Assembly: GCA_016716765.1 (NCBI GenBank)
Contig: JADJVA010000020.1
Span: 744,001 to 808,000 of the forward strand
Direction of reading: 5' to 3'
Origin: Bdellovibrionales bacterium
GTDB lineage: Bacteria > Bdellovibrionota > Bdellovibrionia > Bdellovibrionales > UBA1609
Length of the DNA: 64,000 nucleotides
The position numbers were made by a program, and so were the translations under genes. The notes beneath the pieces are model-generated. The model worked only from the letters and a program-made list of their open reading frames with translations, was not told the DNA's origin and made no database searches. Positions 17,099 to 25,779 of the stretch are shown here, piece after piece. Positions within the stretch are counted from its first letter, which is position 1, and each line of letters opens with the position of its first letter.

Positions 17099-18898
17099 AT
17101 GAAAGGGGCTACAAAGATACATCCGATTCATCTATCAACTCTTCACGCCGGAGCGATTGGTCTGGGTCTACTTTTGGCTTCCTGTAATGCGACTCGCCTT
17201 CAGGACCACAAGCAGATTCGCCATTCGGCCCCAGGGAGTGCAAATGAGGTTGGTACAATCGTCAAAGGAGTTGATGAGAGCCAAGTGGTCGATCTCCTCA
17301 ACGAGCAACCACAAGCCCGCGCAAGGGTCATCAATAAAAATCACGGAATCTTCGAGATTTTTACCGTCGAGAAAGAAGCGCTTGAAAGTAAATGGCCAAA
17401 ATCAAAACTGAGTCGAAATAGTTTCTTTCACATTTTTGAACCAGACCCGAATGCTCTTTCCCTGAAACAAAGAATTCATTTGTTGAACAACACATCGAAC
17501 ACGGACATTGCTCCGCAGGAGAAAATAAGACCTTGTGAAGCAAGTCTTGAAGAGCCAACAGCAAGGATCAATGTTATTGAGACCTCAGAAGAGCTCTCAG
17601 ATCAAGTCATGAACTTGGGAGGATCCTTCACGCTCACAGCAGAAAAAAGTACGCCTCATGCACTTCACATCTCAACTCTCCGTACCGGCTGGCTGGTGAC
17701 AACTCCGGCGAGTTCTAAGATCGGGCAACAGGCCATTTTTGGCAACTCACTGAACTATAAACCTGATGCCTATGGTGCTTACAACTTCCTCATGGTTGTT
17801 CAAGATGATCGCAATGTTTGTGCTGTAACCAATTTTGAATTGGTCGTCACCGGAAATCAGGCCTACGTTGGTCGGGGTCTGCCTGTAGAAGACCTCCTCA
17901 GCAAAGTCGATCGAGGACAGTTTCTTCATCTTTTGGACTTGAGAGCTGAAGAAGCACAAGCAGAGTCTGTCGCTCAAGGAGAGGGAATTGTGATTGCTGT
18001 GATCGACACCGGCGTGAATTACAATCATCCTGCACTTCTAAAAAATATCTGGACCAACGAAAGGGAAATTCCTGGAAACGGAATCGACGACGATAGCAAC
18101 GGCCAAACTGATGATCTTGTTGGCTATGATTTCGTGAACGGAGACGAGTGGCCCTTTGACGACCATGGCCACGGAAGCCATGTCAGCGGCCTGGCAGCCT
18201 CCTCCTTATTCGGAGTAGCTCCACGAGCTCAGATTATGTCATTGAAGGCGCTTGGTCCGCAGGGCGGTGATGTTGCGAGTCTTGTTGGCGCCATTTACTA
18301 TGCAGTCGATAACGGTGCGCGAATCCTTAACATGTCCCTTGGGACCTATGGATCACCGGATGCACTCTTGGTTGGTGCCATGGACTACGCAAAAGCCAAA
18401 GATGTTGTGGTTGTGGCTGCCGCTGGAAATGGACATCCACTTTTAGGAACTGGAGTTGATACAGATCAGATGGCAAACTATCCATCTGCGCTTCCTCATG
18501 ATAATATCATTGCTGTTGCCGCCAAGGACTCAAACCCAGCTCATGTCCTTGCCCCCTACTCCAATTATGGCATCAACTCAGTCGACGTTGCAGCACCAGG
18601 AGGAAACTCTCCCGAAAATCTCCTTACATCCTGCTATCTCGACAATCCTCTTGGCATTCTGTTCATGGGAATGGTCGGGACCTCGATGGCGGCTCCAAAT
18701 GTGTCGGGAGTGATTGCCCTCATGTTGAGTTTAAATCCTTATTTGAATTCAGCTCAAGTAAAGGAGATCTTGCTCACAACAGGGCAACAATCTTCAGACT
18801 TAGCTAAGCTGATCCGCTCCGGCAGATACATGGATGCATTTGAAGCTGTTCAGGCAAGCAAATGGTCTCTGCCCGGAAAGGTGACCCAGGCCAAGTAA
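17099..18898 (+). CDS. Subtilisin-family (S8) serine protease, lipoprotein
   Basis: 599 residues from the ATG at 17099, which has a strong aaggggga site; a TTG at 17042 is less likely. The signal ends in Leu-Leu-Leu-Ala-Ser-Cys, a clear lipobox, so the enzyme should be membrane-anchored. Residues about 30-270 are a pro-region and beta-rich N-domain. The catalytic triad is visible: Asp303 in Val-Ile-Asp-Thr-Gly-Val-Asn, His358 in His-Gly-His-Gly-Ser-His-Val-Ser-Gly, Ser529 in Gly-Thr-Ser-Met-Ala-Ala-Pro. Likely an envelope or prey-protein-degrading protease; substrate unknown. Confidence 0.92.
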   Translation: MKGATKIHPIHLSTLHAGAIGLGLLLASCNATRLQDHKQIRHSAPGSANEVGTIVKGVDESQVVDLLNEQPQARARVINKNHGIFEIFTVEKEALESKWPKSKLSRNSFFHIFEPDPNALSLKQRIHLLNNTSNTDIAPQEKIRPCEASLEEPTARINVIETSEELSDQVMNLGGSFTLTAEKSTPHALHISTLRTGWLVTTPASSKIGQQAIFGNSLNYKPDAYGAYNFLMVVQDDRNVCAVTNFELVVTGNQAYVGRGLPVEDLLSKVDRGQFLHLLDLRAEEAQAESVAQGEGIVIAVIDTGVNYNHPALLKNIWTNEREIPGNGIDDDSNGQTDDLVGYDFVNGDEWPFDDHGHGSHVSGLAASSLFGVAPRAQIMSLKALGPQGGDVASLVGAIYYAVDNGARILNMSLGTYGSPDALLVGAMDYAKAKDVVVVAAAGNGHPLLGTGVDTDQMANYPSALPHDNIIAVAAKDSNPAHVLAPYSNYGINSVDVAAPGGNSPENLLTSCYLDNPLGILFMGMVGTSMAAPNVSGVIALMLSLNPYLNSAQVKEILLTTGQQSSDLAKLIRSGRYMDAFEAVQASKWSLPGKVTQAK

Positions 18899-18922
18899 GC
18901 ACCAGCTATCCTTCGAATAGAT

Positions 18923-18946
18923 GACGTGCCGCAATTGCGGCACGTC
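18923..18946. terminator. Perfect palindrome, possible terminator without T tract
   Basis: Ten-base stem GACGTGCCGC with loop AATT, 25 bases after the protease stop. The stem is stable enough for a terminator hairpin, but no run of Ts follows, so it may instead be an RNA-stability hairpin or a protein-binding site. Confidence 0.45.
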
Positions 18947-19153
18947 TTGAGAAAGCCATTGAAGGATTCTCTGCAGCGGTCCAAACGCCAGCCAGAATAA
19001 ATCACCAGTCTTGGGCTTGAGTGCGTATCATTTTGAAACGAAGCTATTTTTCTGGCCTTCTGTCTTGAATTGAAACGACTCCCTCTCTTATTTACTCGCC
19101 GTGTTGCGAGTTCTTCCCTATAATTAATCATGCCTACCATGAGGAGACTCTTC

Positions 19154-19891
19154 GTGAATAGAACCCCTTTGACTTTGCTTGCCCTCGTTTTTATGACGGT
19201 ATTTCTATCGAGCGTTGCACAGGCCAAGCTGTTCCGGAATGCTTACGTCAGTTATGAGCTGCCTCCCAAGTGGAAGTGTTCTCTCGAGGCCACCGAGTGG
19301 ATTTGCACAAGCGACTTCTACGAGAAAACTCGAGAAGCAATGATCGTCCTTACTGCCAAGGAAGTCGGTCCCTCTGACACACTTCAGACTTATTTGTCAT
19401 ATTTAAATGTCTCCAAAACGATTCCCAGTGTCCTGGGCAAGCCAATTGCATCACAACTTGTCGGAGTTAAAAATCGCGTCATCAACAACCACATGTGGGT
19501 CGATGGAATGCACATGGGAAGTGAAGTGCCCTCCTACTACACTCGATATCTTGGAACAGTAAAGGAAAACATTGCCATATTGGTCACATTTACTGCCCAC
19601 AAAACCCACTACACAAAATACAGCCAGGATTTCCTAAAGGCCATCCAGAGTCTTCAGGTGGTTGCAACGAAATCCATGCTGACCGATAAGCCATTAACTG
19701 CTGTCCGTAGCTCCAGAGAAACACTTGGAACTCCGATAGGCCAAGTCTTGCCGTCGGACTTTGGGGCAGAGGTACCACCGGAGGGTTCAGGAAGTGGCAA
19801 GGTAGGGTCTTCGCTCTTGGGCATTTTGATTCTGCTCGCTGCCACCGCCTACTATTTTCTATTTATGGGTAAGAAAAAGAGGAGAAAGTAG
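19154..19891 (+). CDS. Secreted protein with C-terminal membrane anchor, first of two tandem paralogues
   Basis: 245 residues from GTG 19154. This start is preferred because gaggag lies eight bases upstream and a TATAAT at 19119-19124 would start transcription after the ATG at 19130. The signal peptide ends Val-Ala-Gln-Ala. The mature domain (Ser-Tyr-Glu-Leu-Pro-Pro-Lys-Trp-Lys-Cys; Ile-Val-Leu-Thr-Ala-Lys-Glu-Val-Gly-Pro) is shared with the next gene. Near the C-terminus a Leu-Leu-Gly-Ile-Leu-Ile-Leu-Leu helix is followed by Gly-Lys-Lys-Lys-Arg-Arg-Lys, anchoring it with the domain outside the cytoplasm. Function unknown. Confidence 0.75.
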   Translation: MNRTPLTLLALVFMTVFLSSVAQAKLFRNAYVSYELPPKWKCSLEATEWICTSDFYEKTREAMIVLTAKEVGPSDTLQTYLSYLNVSKTIPSVLGKPIASQLVGVKNRVINNHMWVDGMHMGSEVPSYYTRYLGTVKENIAILVTFTAHKTHYTKYSQDFLKAIQSLQVVATKSMLTDKPLTAVRSSRETLGTPIGQVLPSDFGAEVPPEGSGSGKVGSSLLGILILLAATAYYFLFMGKKKRRK

Positions 19892-19893
19892 CA

Positions 19894-20616
19894 ATGAAAT
19901 TGAAACTCATCATCCTACTTCTTCCATGCTCTCTTTCGTTCGCCATTCAGGCCAAGCAGATATCAACCCCCTTTCTAAATTTTCAAATTTCAAATCGATG
20001 GGATTGCAATTTTCAGGATCCCCTTGCCTATGTATGCCGTCTTCAGCAGAACCAACCTGTTCAAGATGCCCTTATCATCGTTTCGGCCAAGGAGGCTGGA
20101 CCTGAGGATAATTTTAGCTCGTTTCAAAAATATTTGGGAATGCCCAAACCTCTTCAGGCAAAAGGAGCAACACCAAGCATTTCGAAAGTTCAATATGTTA
20201 AGATTTTGGACATCCATAAGCAAAAGTGGACAGAGGGGCTTCACTTGAATAGCGAAATCGAGGGCTACTCAACTCGGTACCTGGCCACGGTAAAGGGAAA
20301 ACTTTCCGTCCTAGTTACTCTTTCAGCTGCTCAAAATCATTGGAAATTCTTTGAACAAGATTTTAAAATGGCTGTCCAGACTCTCCAATTGACAAACAAT
20401 CCCATTATTTTTTCTGACCCTTACAGACTTGGCCAGAAGCAAAATCTGCAAAATCCCCCGCAAAAGCAGCCGGCCTCCCTCCCTCCGCCAGCCAAGGCAG
20501 CCAGAAAACAAGCATCAGTTCAAGCAGAAAGAGCCTCTTCGCCCCCCAATTATGCCCTCATGGGAATTGCCGCTTTGGCCGTTCTCGGCTTAGTTGTTTA
20601 TGCGGTTAAAAGCTAA
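19894..20616 (+). CDS. Tandem paralogue of the preceding membrane-anchored secreted protein
   Basis: 240 residues, starting two bases after the upstream stop. It repeats the plan of its neighbour: signal peptide ending Ile-Gln-Ala, an extracytoplasmic domain with Trp-Asp-Cys, Tyr-Val-Cys and Ile-Ile-Val-Ser-Ala-Lys-Glu-Ala-Gly-Pro-Glu-Asp, and a C-terminal helix (Gly-Ile-Ala-Ala-Leu-Ala-Val-Leu-Gly-Leu-Val-Val) with a short Lys-Ser tail. A Pro/Gln/Ala-rich linker separates the two. Overall similarity is moderate, so the duplication is old. Probably one operon and one envelope complex. Confidence 0.75.
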   Translation: MKLKLIILLLPCSLSFAIQAKQISTPFLNFQISNRWDCNFQDPLAYVCRLQQNQPVQDALIIVSAKEAGPEDNFSSFQKYLGMPKPLQAKGATPSISKVQYVKILDIHKQKWTEGLHLNSEIEGYSTRYLATVKGKLSVLVTLSAAQNHWKFFEQDFKMAVQTLQLTNNPIIFSDPYRLGQKQNLQNPPQKQPASLPPPAKAARKQASVQAERASSPPNYALMGIAALAVLGLVVYAVKS

Positions 20617-20654
20617 AGCAATTCAACTAAAAGCCTGACTGAATCACAGGTTAC

Positions 20655-20683
20655 TTGAGGTGAGGAAGAGAATCCCATATAAT
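20655..20683 (+). promoter_or_regulatory. Sigma-70-type promoter
   Basis: TTGAGG at 20655-20660 and TATAAT at 20678-20683 with a 17-base spacer, giving a start near 20690, about 50 bases before the next gene. Confidence 0.6.
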
Positions 20684-20739
20684 GAGAATCAAAACACGAT
20701 CTTCGAAGTGTAGCTCAGCAGCTCTTGAAAGGAGCATTC

Positions 20740-21090
20740 ATGGTTCTCTTTGACTGGATATCAAAGCTAAACGACTTTATCCGTTTGAATGATGTTACAC
20801 CCAATTTGTTATTGTTCTTTTTTGCGGTTACTGTTTTGGCCTTTGTTTTTAGTTTGCGAGAATTCACGTCCTGGTTGGCCAAGACCTCCGGGTTACGCCA
20901 GGAAATAATTGCGATTCGCGAGTCTCAAAAGCTCCTCGAACAAAAGATCGATATCCTTATGACACTACGAATGAAGGATGTTGACTCAGAGACGACGGAA
21001 AAGCCGAACTATTCTTTCGCTTTTAAGGAAGGCCCTGAGCTGCCTGTTGTTTCTCGAACCTCAAGCCCCGCAGAGCACATCTTAAATTAG
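20740..21090 (+). CDS. Small single-pass membrane protein
   Basis: 116 residues from the ATG at 20740, which has aaaggag six bases upstream; the earlier in-frame ATG at 20725 has no such site. One membrane helix at about residues 20-38 (Leu-Leu-Leu-Phe-Phe-Phe-Ala-Val-Thr-Val-Leu), then a short coiled-coil (Glu-Ser-Gln-Lys-Leu-Leu-Glu-Gln-Lys-Ile) and a polar tail. It has its own good promoter. Function unknown. Confidence 0.65.
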   Translation: MVLFDWISKLNDFIRLNDVTPNLLLFFFAVTVLAFVFSLREFTSWLAKTSGLRQEIIAIRESQKLLEQKIDILMTLRMKDVDSETTEKPNYSFAFKEGPELPVVSRTSSPAEHILN

Positions 21091-21119
21091 AGCGAGCTGG
21101 CCCGTTTTACCAAATTCGA

Positions 21120-22535
21120 TCAGTTGATAAACTCTTTGTAGCTCATCACCTGAACCACTCCGATTGGACGGAGTTGATCTAGAATCTTACTTTTCGAACC
21201 ATACACTAAAACCTTAAGACCATCGGGCCTGAGGTGTTTCTTAACAACCTCATTCACCTCTTCCGTGCTTATCTTGCCGATGTCGCTCAGATAATTCGTT
21301 AGATACGAATCAGGAACCCCATAAAATCGAAGAGCCAAAAGAGATTGAGCAGTTTTTTCGGCAGTTTCAAGGGCCCTCGGAAACATTCCCCGAAGAAGAG
21401 CCTGGGCTTCCTCAACTTCCTTTTCGCTCACCCCTCTATCGCGAAACTCCTGAACGACCTTCAAGGTCTCTCCGACTGTTTCTCCAACTTTGTCATTGCG
21501 CGTGAAAGTTGAAATGGTGAAAGGTCCCTTATCTAATCGGGCGTCGAATTCAGAACTGATGGAATAAGTGAGACCGCGACGATCTCGGATTTCATCGACC
21601 AATCTGCTACGGAAAGCTCCCCCTAAAATCATATTTGCCACACGTAATTTCAAAAAATCAGGATCCGTGCGTTTGATTCCGGGATGACCTATGCGAATCT
21701 GTGTTTGAGCTAAATCTCCCTTATCAATCAACTGTATTTGAACTCCCTTTACTGGTGGAACCTCTGGAAAACTTGCAATTTTTTGATCTCGAGAGGTCCA
21801 GGCTTTGAAAGCACCTTCTAGCTCGCCGATAATATCAGGACCCAAATGGCCAACAACGGCAAGCTGGGCATTGTTGGGTCGATAATAAGCAAGGTAATAT
21901 TTAATTATATTCTTCCGACGCACTCTCTGAACGTCATGCTTTCTTCCCAACACTCGCCGCGCATAGGGATGAGTCCCATAGAGAAATGAATCAAACATCA
22001 CTTCTGCAAAATCCGATGGATCATCAACTGTTTTTTGGAGAGCCGAAAGAACCTGCTTTTGAACTCGGCGAACTTCCGCCCCTGCAAATGAAGGCTCCGT
22101 CACCATTTCGGAAAAATTCTGCATCAAGGCCTGACGATAGGGAGCCAAAGTACTCGCCCCAATCAATGTAAAATCCTGACCGACTTCAACATCAAGTGAG
22201 GAAGCAATATCCCCCATCGCATCGGCCAACTGCATGGCATCACGTTTCGCCGAGCCCTTATTGAGTAATTCCCCAACGATTGAAGCGACTCCAGAATTCG
22301 CTATTGGGTCAGCACTTGCTCCCGCACGCACCAGAAGTTTCATGCTGAAATAGGGCAGAGTCTTATCTTCGACCAAGAGGACCTTTAAACCGTTTGAGAG
22401 AGTGACCTCCCTGTACGGGCGAAGTTCAAATTGGCCAGTTTTACCTCCGCCACTCCCCATTTTACCCGTTAAGGCGCAACCAAACAGAAGGGGCTCAAAA
22501 ATGCAAATCAATACAATTCCGACAATTATTTTCAT
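21120..22535 (-). CDS. M16-family protease homologue, non-catalytic subunit, lipoprotein
   Basis: 471 residues with a lipobox (Leu-Leu-Phe-Gly-Cys). M16 metalloproteases use His-x-x-Glu-His; at the equivalent place this protein has Val-Ala-Ser-Ile-Val-Gly-Glu-Leu-Leu, so it cannot bind zinc there. The Arg/Tyr-type substrate motif is kept (Phe-Arg-Ser-Arg-Leu-Val-Asp-Glu-Ile-Arg, Gly-Leu-Thr-Tyr-Ser). This is the pattern of the inactive partner in M16 heterodimers, where the active subunit is the neighbour. That neighbour is broken here. It starts three bases after the end of the other subunit's gene. Confidence 0.85.
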   Translation of the reverse strand: MKIIVGIVLICIFEPLLFGCALTGKMGSGGGKTGQFELRPYREVTLSNGLKVLLVEDKTLPYFSMKLLVRAGASADPIANSGVASIVGELLNKGSAKRDAMQLADAMGDIASSLDVEVGQDFTLIGASTLAPYRQALMQNFSEMVTEPSFAGAEVRRVQKQVLSALQKTVDDPSDFAEVMFDSFLYGTHPYARRVLGRKHDVQRVRRKNIIKYYLAYYRPNNAQLAVVGHLGPDIIGELEGAFKAWTSRDQKIASFPEVPPVKGVQIQLIDKGDLAQTQIRIGHPGIKRTDPDFLKLRVANMILGGAFRSRLVDEIRDRRGLTYSISSEFDARLDKGPFTISTFTRNDKVGETVGETLKVVQEFRDRGVSEKEVEEAQALLRGMFPRALETAEKTAQSLLALRFYGVPDSYLTNYLSDIGKISTEEVNEVVKKHLRPDGLKVLVYGSKSKILDQLRPIGVVQVMSYKEFIN

Positions 22536-22538
22536 CGA

Positions 22539-23631
22539 TCAAACTCCCTTTGCCTCTAGCCCTTTAGGGTTAACACGAATCACTGAACGCTGCTCTGGCT
22601 TGAGATATTTTTCAGCAACTGCTTTGATCTGATTCACTGTCACAGCGCTGTATTTGTCCAAGTCCTTAAACAATTGAGTGTAGTCCTCAAAAAAAATCTC
22701 GTTAAGAGCTAAAATCCTGGCCTTCCCCCCGACAGTTTTGAGAGAATCAACATAGTCCTTCATAATTTGTGTTTTGGCCTTCTCCAACTCTTTCACAGAA
22801 ACAAGTTCATTGCGTACCTTCCATAGTTCCGAATATATAGAATTCGCTACCTTGTCGGCGTCCAATCCAGGTTTCACCGATGAAACAATCTGAACAAGAC
22901 CAGCTTGACCTGAGGTATCCGACCAAACGGCGACTTGATCCGCTATTTGCTGTCGATAAACGAGAGCCTTATGAAGCCGACTCGAAGAGCCGTTACCCAA
23001 AATATTAGCCAATAAATCAAGAGCGTAGGAATCCTCAGCCCCAGCGGATTGCCCCTGAAAGGCAATGGCAATCGTGGGACTCTGCACATCCTTAGCTAAT
23101 CGCGCAGTTCGTTCACCCTTTTGCTCTGGCTCAAGATTTTTTATTTTTTCGGGTAAAGGCTGAGCTGGAATAGCATCATAGTATTTCGCGATGAGCCCTT
23201 TTGCAGACTTGATACTGAAGTCCCCCGTAATAATTAAAACCGCATTGTTGGGCGCATAAAAAATTCGATAAAACTCCTTCAAATCATCGATAGATGTGGC
23301 ATCTAAATCCTTCATGTACCCAATAACGGGCCAACGATAAGGGTGCGTCTTAAATACCGTTTCAAAAACGGTTTCATTCAAATATCCAAACACAGAATTC
23401 TCAACGCGGTATCGTCTTTCCTCCTTGACCACTTCGCGCTCCTTCATGATTTCTTTTTCATCAAATACGAGATTTCGAAGTCGGTCAGATTCAATATCCA
23501 AGATGAGTTCCAATTTTCCGCTTGGCATGTTCTCATAATACCCGGTGTAGTCGCGAGTGGTAAAGGCGTTGTTAGTGCCTCCGTTCTGCACTGAGTGTCA
23601 GAAAAAATAAAAAGCAAAGTGCACGCAACAC
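22539..23631 (-). pseudogene. M16-family protease, catalytic subunit with its zinc-site segment deleted
   Basis: A strong ggggagg site and GTG at 23631 begin a signal peptide (Leu-Arg-Ala-Leu-Cys-Phe-Leu-Phe-Phe-Leu-Thr-Leu-Ser-Ala), which after four more codons reaches a stop. In another frame the M16 sequence resumes at Gln-Asn-Gly-Gly-Thr-Asn-Asn-Ala-Phe-Thr and runs intact to 22539 (350 codons from a GTG at 23591). The intervening ~70 residues with the catalytic His-x-x-Glu-His are absent. A deletion with frameshift is the simplest explanation, and any product would be inactive and unexported. Confidence 0.75.
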
Positions 23632-23642
23632 GAGGACCTCCC

Positions 23643-23660
23643 CGGTGATTAAAATCACCG
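23643..23660. promoter_or_regulatory. Hairpin abutting a ribosome-binding site
   Basis: Perfect eight-base stem CGGTGATT/AATCACCG with a two-base centre, overlapping by one base the ggggagg of the M16 gene on the minus strand. It could hold or expose the ribosome site, or end fliL transcription, though no T run follows. Confidence 0.35.
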
Positions 23661-23755
23661 CTAACTGAATCCTCATATATTCTCTACGTGGATATGGAAC
23701 CTGTCAATGCGGACCAGAAATCAACGAAGGACAGATTAAAAGGCCTTCAAAAAAA

Positions 23756-24256
23756 TTACTGCACGACAAAATCCGAAAAATAAACATTTCGAACGACACC
23801 TTTGTCGAGAAATCCGTTCATCTCGGCGATAATACGATTCTTTAGCTGCAATTTACCCTGTACCGTTTCAACCTCAGAATACACCGTCGAATTCAAAATT
23901 CGAACAATGGCGTCCCGCCCCTCTGCTCCGAGCGAAATGACCTCTTCAAATCCTTCCTCATCCAACATTTCTAAGCTCATTTCCAGCCTGATAAGTCTTC
24001 GTGGAACCCCATCCAAATTCGTGTTGAAGGTGTCCAAAGCATACATCACCGGTTTTTGCTGAAGAGACTTGCGGAACTCAACTAACTCCCTGTTTAACTC
24101 TTCCTCCGAGGTCACCTTCGCTTTATGACCGATGGTTGAAGAAAAAACCAAAAATGCCCCCGTACCGACCACAGAAAAATTCATTATCAAAAATACCAGT
24201 GTGATGATCTTACCAAAATCGCGTTTCGGCTTTTCCTGCTCTTGTGTCTCTGCCAT
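23756..24256 (-). CDS. FliL-like flagellar basal-body-associated protein
   Basis: 166 residues. A short basic cytoplasmic tail (Lys-Pro-Lys-Arg-Asp-Phe-Gly-Lys), one membrane helix at about 19-40, and a periplasmic domain with the FliL pattern: Arg-Arg-Leu-Ile-Arg-Leu-Glu-Met-Ser-Leu-Glu in the middle and the closing Val-Arg-Asn-Val-Tyr-Phe-Ser-Asp-Phe-Val-Val-Gln. FliL surrounds the stator units and supports torque generation. No other flagellar gene is in the window, so this is an isolated copy; Bdellovibrio-type genomes often carry more than one FliL. Confidence 0.8.
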   Translation of the reverse strand: MAETQEQEKPKRDFGKIITLVFLIMNFSVVGTGAFLVFSSTIGHKAKVTSEEELNRELVEFRKSLQQKPVMYALDTFNTNLDGVPRRLIRLEMSLEMLDEEGFEEVISLGAEGRDAIVRILNSTVYSEVETVQGKLQLKNRIIAEMNGFLDKGVVRNVYFSDFVVQ

Positions 24257-24387
24257 TTAGCACCTCTGACTATCCTTATCGGTGCCCCGACTCAGGTCTT
24301 AACGGCAGAATATTTGTCTCGTCTTGAGAAATGACTCAAAATCAGTGACGCCATCGAAATCTTAGCTCTCGACCCATTGCCTCTTCG

Positions 24388-24416
24388 TTGACTTTCAACC
24401 TGTGAAACCATTTAAT
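24388..24416 (+). promoter_or_regulatory. Sigma-70-type promoter of the L,D-transpeptidase gene
   Basis: TTGACT at 24388-24393, 17-base spacer, TTTAAT at 24411-24416; transcription would start about 30 bases before the ATG at 24455. Confidence 0.55.
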
Positions 24417-24454
24417 AGAATGATATGGTCTGTGTTTTTCAGGTTGAATAACAA

Positions 24455-25519
24455 ATGGTTTGCTTCATTTCGATACTATTGACTTTTTCGGGGTTCCTTA
24501 GCTGGAGTTCTCCTAGTCATGCTCGCGTGGAAAGCGAAACCAACTTAGTGCCTCCCCAAGAAAAGTTAAAAGAATTAAAGGACGCTGGCCTAGACAAGCC
24601 TGACCCAAAGGCGATACCGCCTCCAGAGGGCAGGTATCCCGCAACTCTTGTCCAGCTGAGTGATTCTGACTCTTTTTCTCCCTATGCCTTCCTTGTGGAT
24701 AAGTCCACAAGGACCCTCACTGTTTGGAGATTTCAAAACGGTGATATCAGTTTGGTTGCTTACTACCCTTCCGATTTAGGACGTCAGTCTGGAAACAAAC
24801 AGAGTTTAGGGGATTTCAAAACTCCCGAGGGAATTTATTTTTTCCAAAATCGCTATGAGGGCAAACAGATTGATTTTGGTGAATATGGTTCGCGAGCCTT
24901 TACCATGGACTATCCAAACTTCTTTGATGTCATGGCAAGCAAAACAGGAAGTGGGATCTGGCTTCATGCTATCCCTCAAACCAAATCACTTTTGCGAGGA
25001 TCTCGAGGCTGCATTGTTGTCAGAGACGAGGTTATTCAAAAAGTCGGCGAATTCATTTCACTTAAGCACACCCCAATTGTGATTCAGGAAAAAATTGAAT
25101 ACGTAGAGCCTCAAGTCCAGAGAACCACAATGGCTCAGCTGAACTCATGGCTTGAGAATTGGCGAAAAAGTTGGGAAACAAAAGACATCAATACCTACAT
25201 CTCTTACTACGGAGATCAGTTCAAATCCCTCGGAATGAACCGCTCCGGGTGGAAGCGATTCAAAGAAAACCTCAACTCGAGGTACCAATCTATTCAAGTG
25301 CAGACGAGAGACCCCATGATCGTTGTGCACGAAAATGAGGCGATCATCAAGTTTCTTCAGTCCTACCAATCAGACGTGAAGTCTGATTGCGGAGAGAAGA
25401 CCCTTTATCTAAAAAAGGACGACCAAGGCCAACTTAAAATTGTTGGCGAAGAGTGGTCCGAGACTTTGAAAAAGAAAATCTCAGCTAGCGAAACCAAAGG
25501 CTCCAGCGACAGTCTTTAA
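24455..25519 (+). CDS. L,D-transpeptidase (YkuD fold) with C-terminal NTF2-like domain
   Basis: 354 residues with a signal peptide (cleavage near Ser-His-Ala). The YkuD domain spans about 65-210 and carries the catalytic block Ile-Trp-Leu-His-Ala-Ile-Pro ... Gly-Ser-Arg-Gly-Cys-Ile-Val-Val, with the nucleophilic Cys; many family members have Ser-His-Gly-Cys here. Residues about 225-345 resemble an NTF2/SnoaL-like domain (Trp-Arg-Lys-Ser-Trp-Glu-Thr-Lys-Asp-Ile). These enzymes form 3-3 cross-links in peptidoglycan or attach proteins to it. In predatory bacteria such enzymes remodel the prey wall, but that role here is conjecture. Confidence 0.85.
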   Translation: MVCFISILLTFSGFLSWSSPSHARVESETNLVPPQEKLKELKDAGLDKPDPKAIPPPEGRYPATLVQLSDSDSFSPYAFLVDKSTRTLTVWRFQNGDISLVAYYPSDLGRQSGNKQSLGDFKTPEGIYFFQNRYEGKQIDFGEYGSRAFTMDYPNFFDVMASKTGSGIWLHAIPQTKSLLRGSRGCIVVRDEVIQKVGEFISLKHTPIVIQEKIEYVEPQVQRTTMAQLNSWLENWRKSWETKDINTYISYYGDQFKSLGMNRSGWKRFKENLNSRYQSIQVQTRDPMIVVHENEAIIKFLQSYQSDVKSDCGEKTLYLKKDDQGQLKIVGEEWSETLKKKISASETKGSSDSL

Positions 25520-25725
25520 TTGTGATTGTTGTTGAAGTGAGAATCTCCATCTGCCCCGTTTGCTTCTTCTTCCAGAGTCAACTCTACTGCCTTGTGTGCC
25601 ATGTCAGGAAGTGACTCCAGATGCTTGCTGTATTCTTCTTTTGTGAGAAGTCCTTCCGCATAATTCCAATTTACCATTCGTTGATCAAATTTCAGCTTAT
25701 TTAGTGATTTTTTCAAATTGCCCAT
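25516..25725 (-). CDS. Small hydrophilic protein of unknown function
   Basis: 69 residues from the ATG at 25725, which follows a ggagg site at good spacing (the in-frame start at 25758 lacks one). Charged, helical, ending in an Asp/His/Asn-rich tail. It overlaps the convergent L,D-transpeptidase gene by four bases. No family recognised. Confidence 0.6.
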   Translation of the reverse strand: MGNLKKSLNKLKFDQRMVNWNYAEGLLTKEEYSKHLESLPDMAHKAVELTLEEEANGADGDSHFNNNHN

Positions 25726-25779
25726 CAAAAATACCTCCAAATAAGGTCGTGAAGTCAAGAGTCAATGTTCATAACGTCA

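Noticed and set aside
21090..21119. Hairpin-repeat end at GAGCTGGCCCG
   Set aside because: Six to eight shared bases with no TTGATTGTTG nearby.
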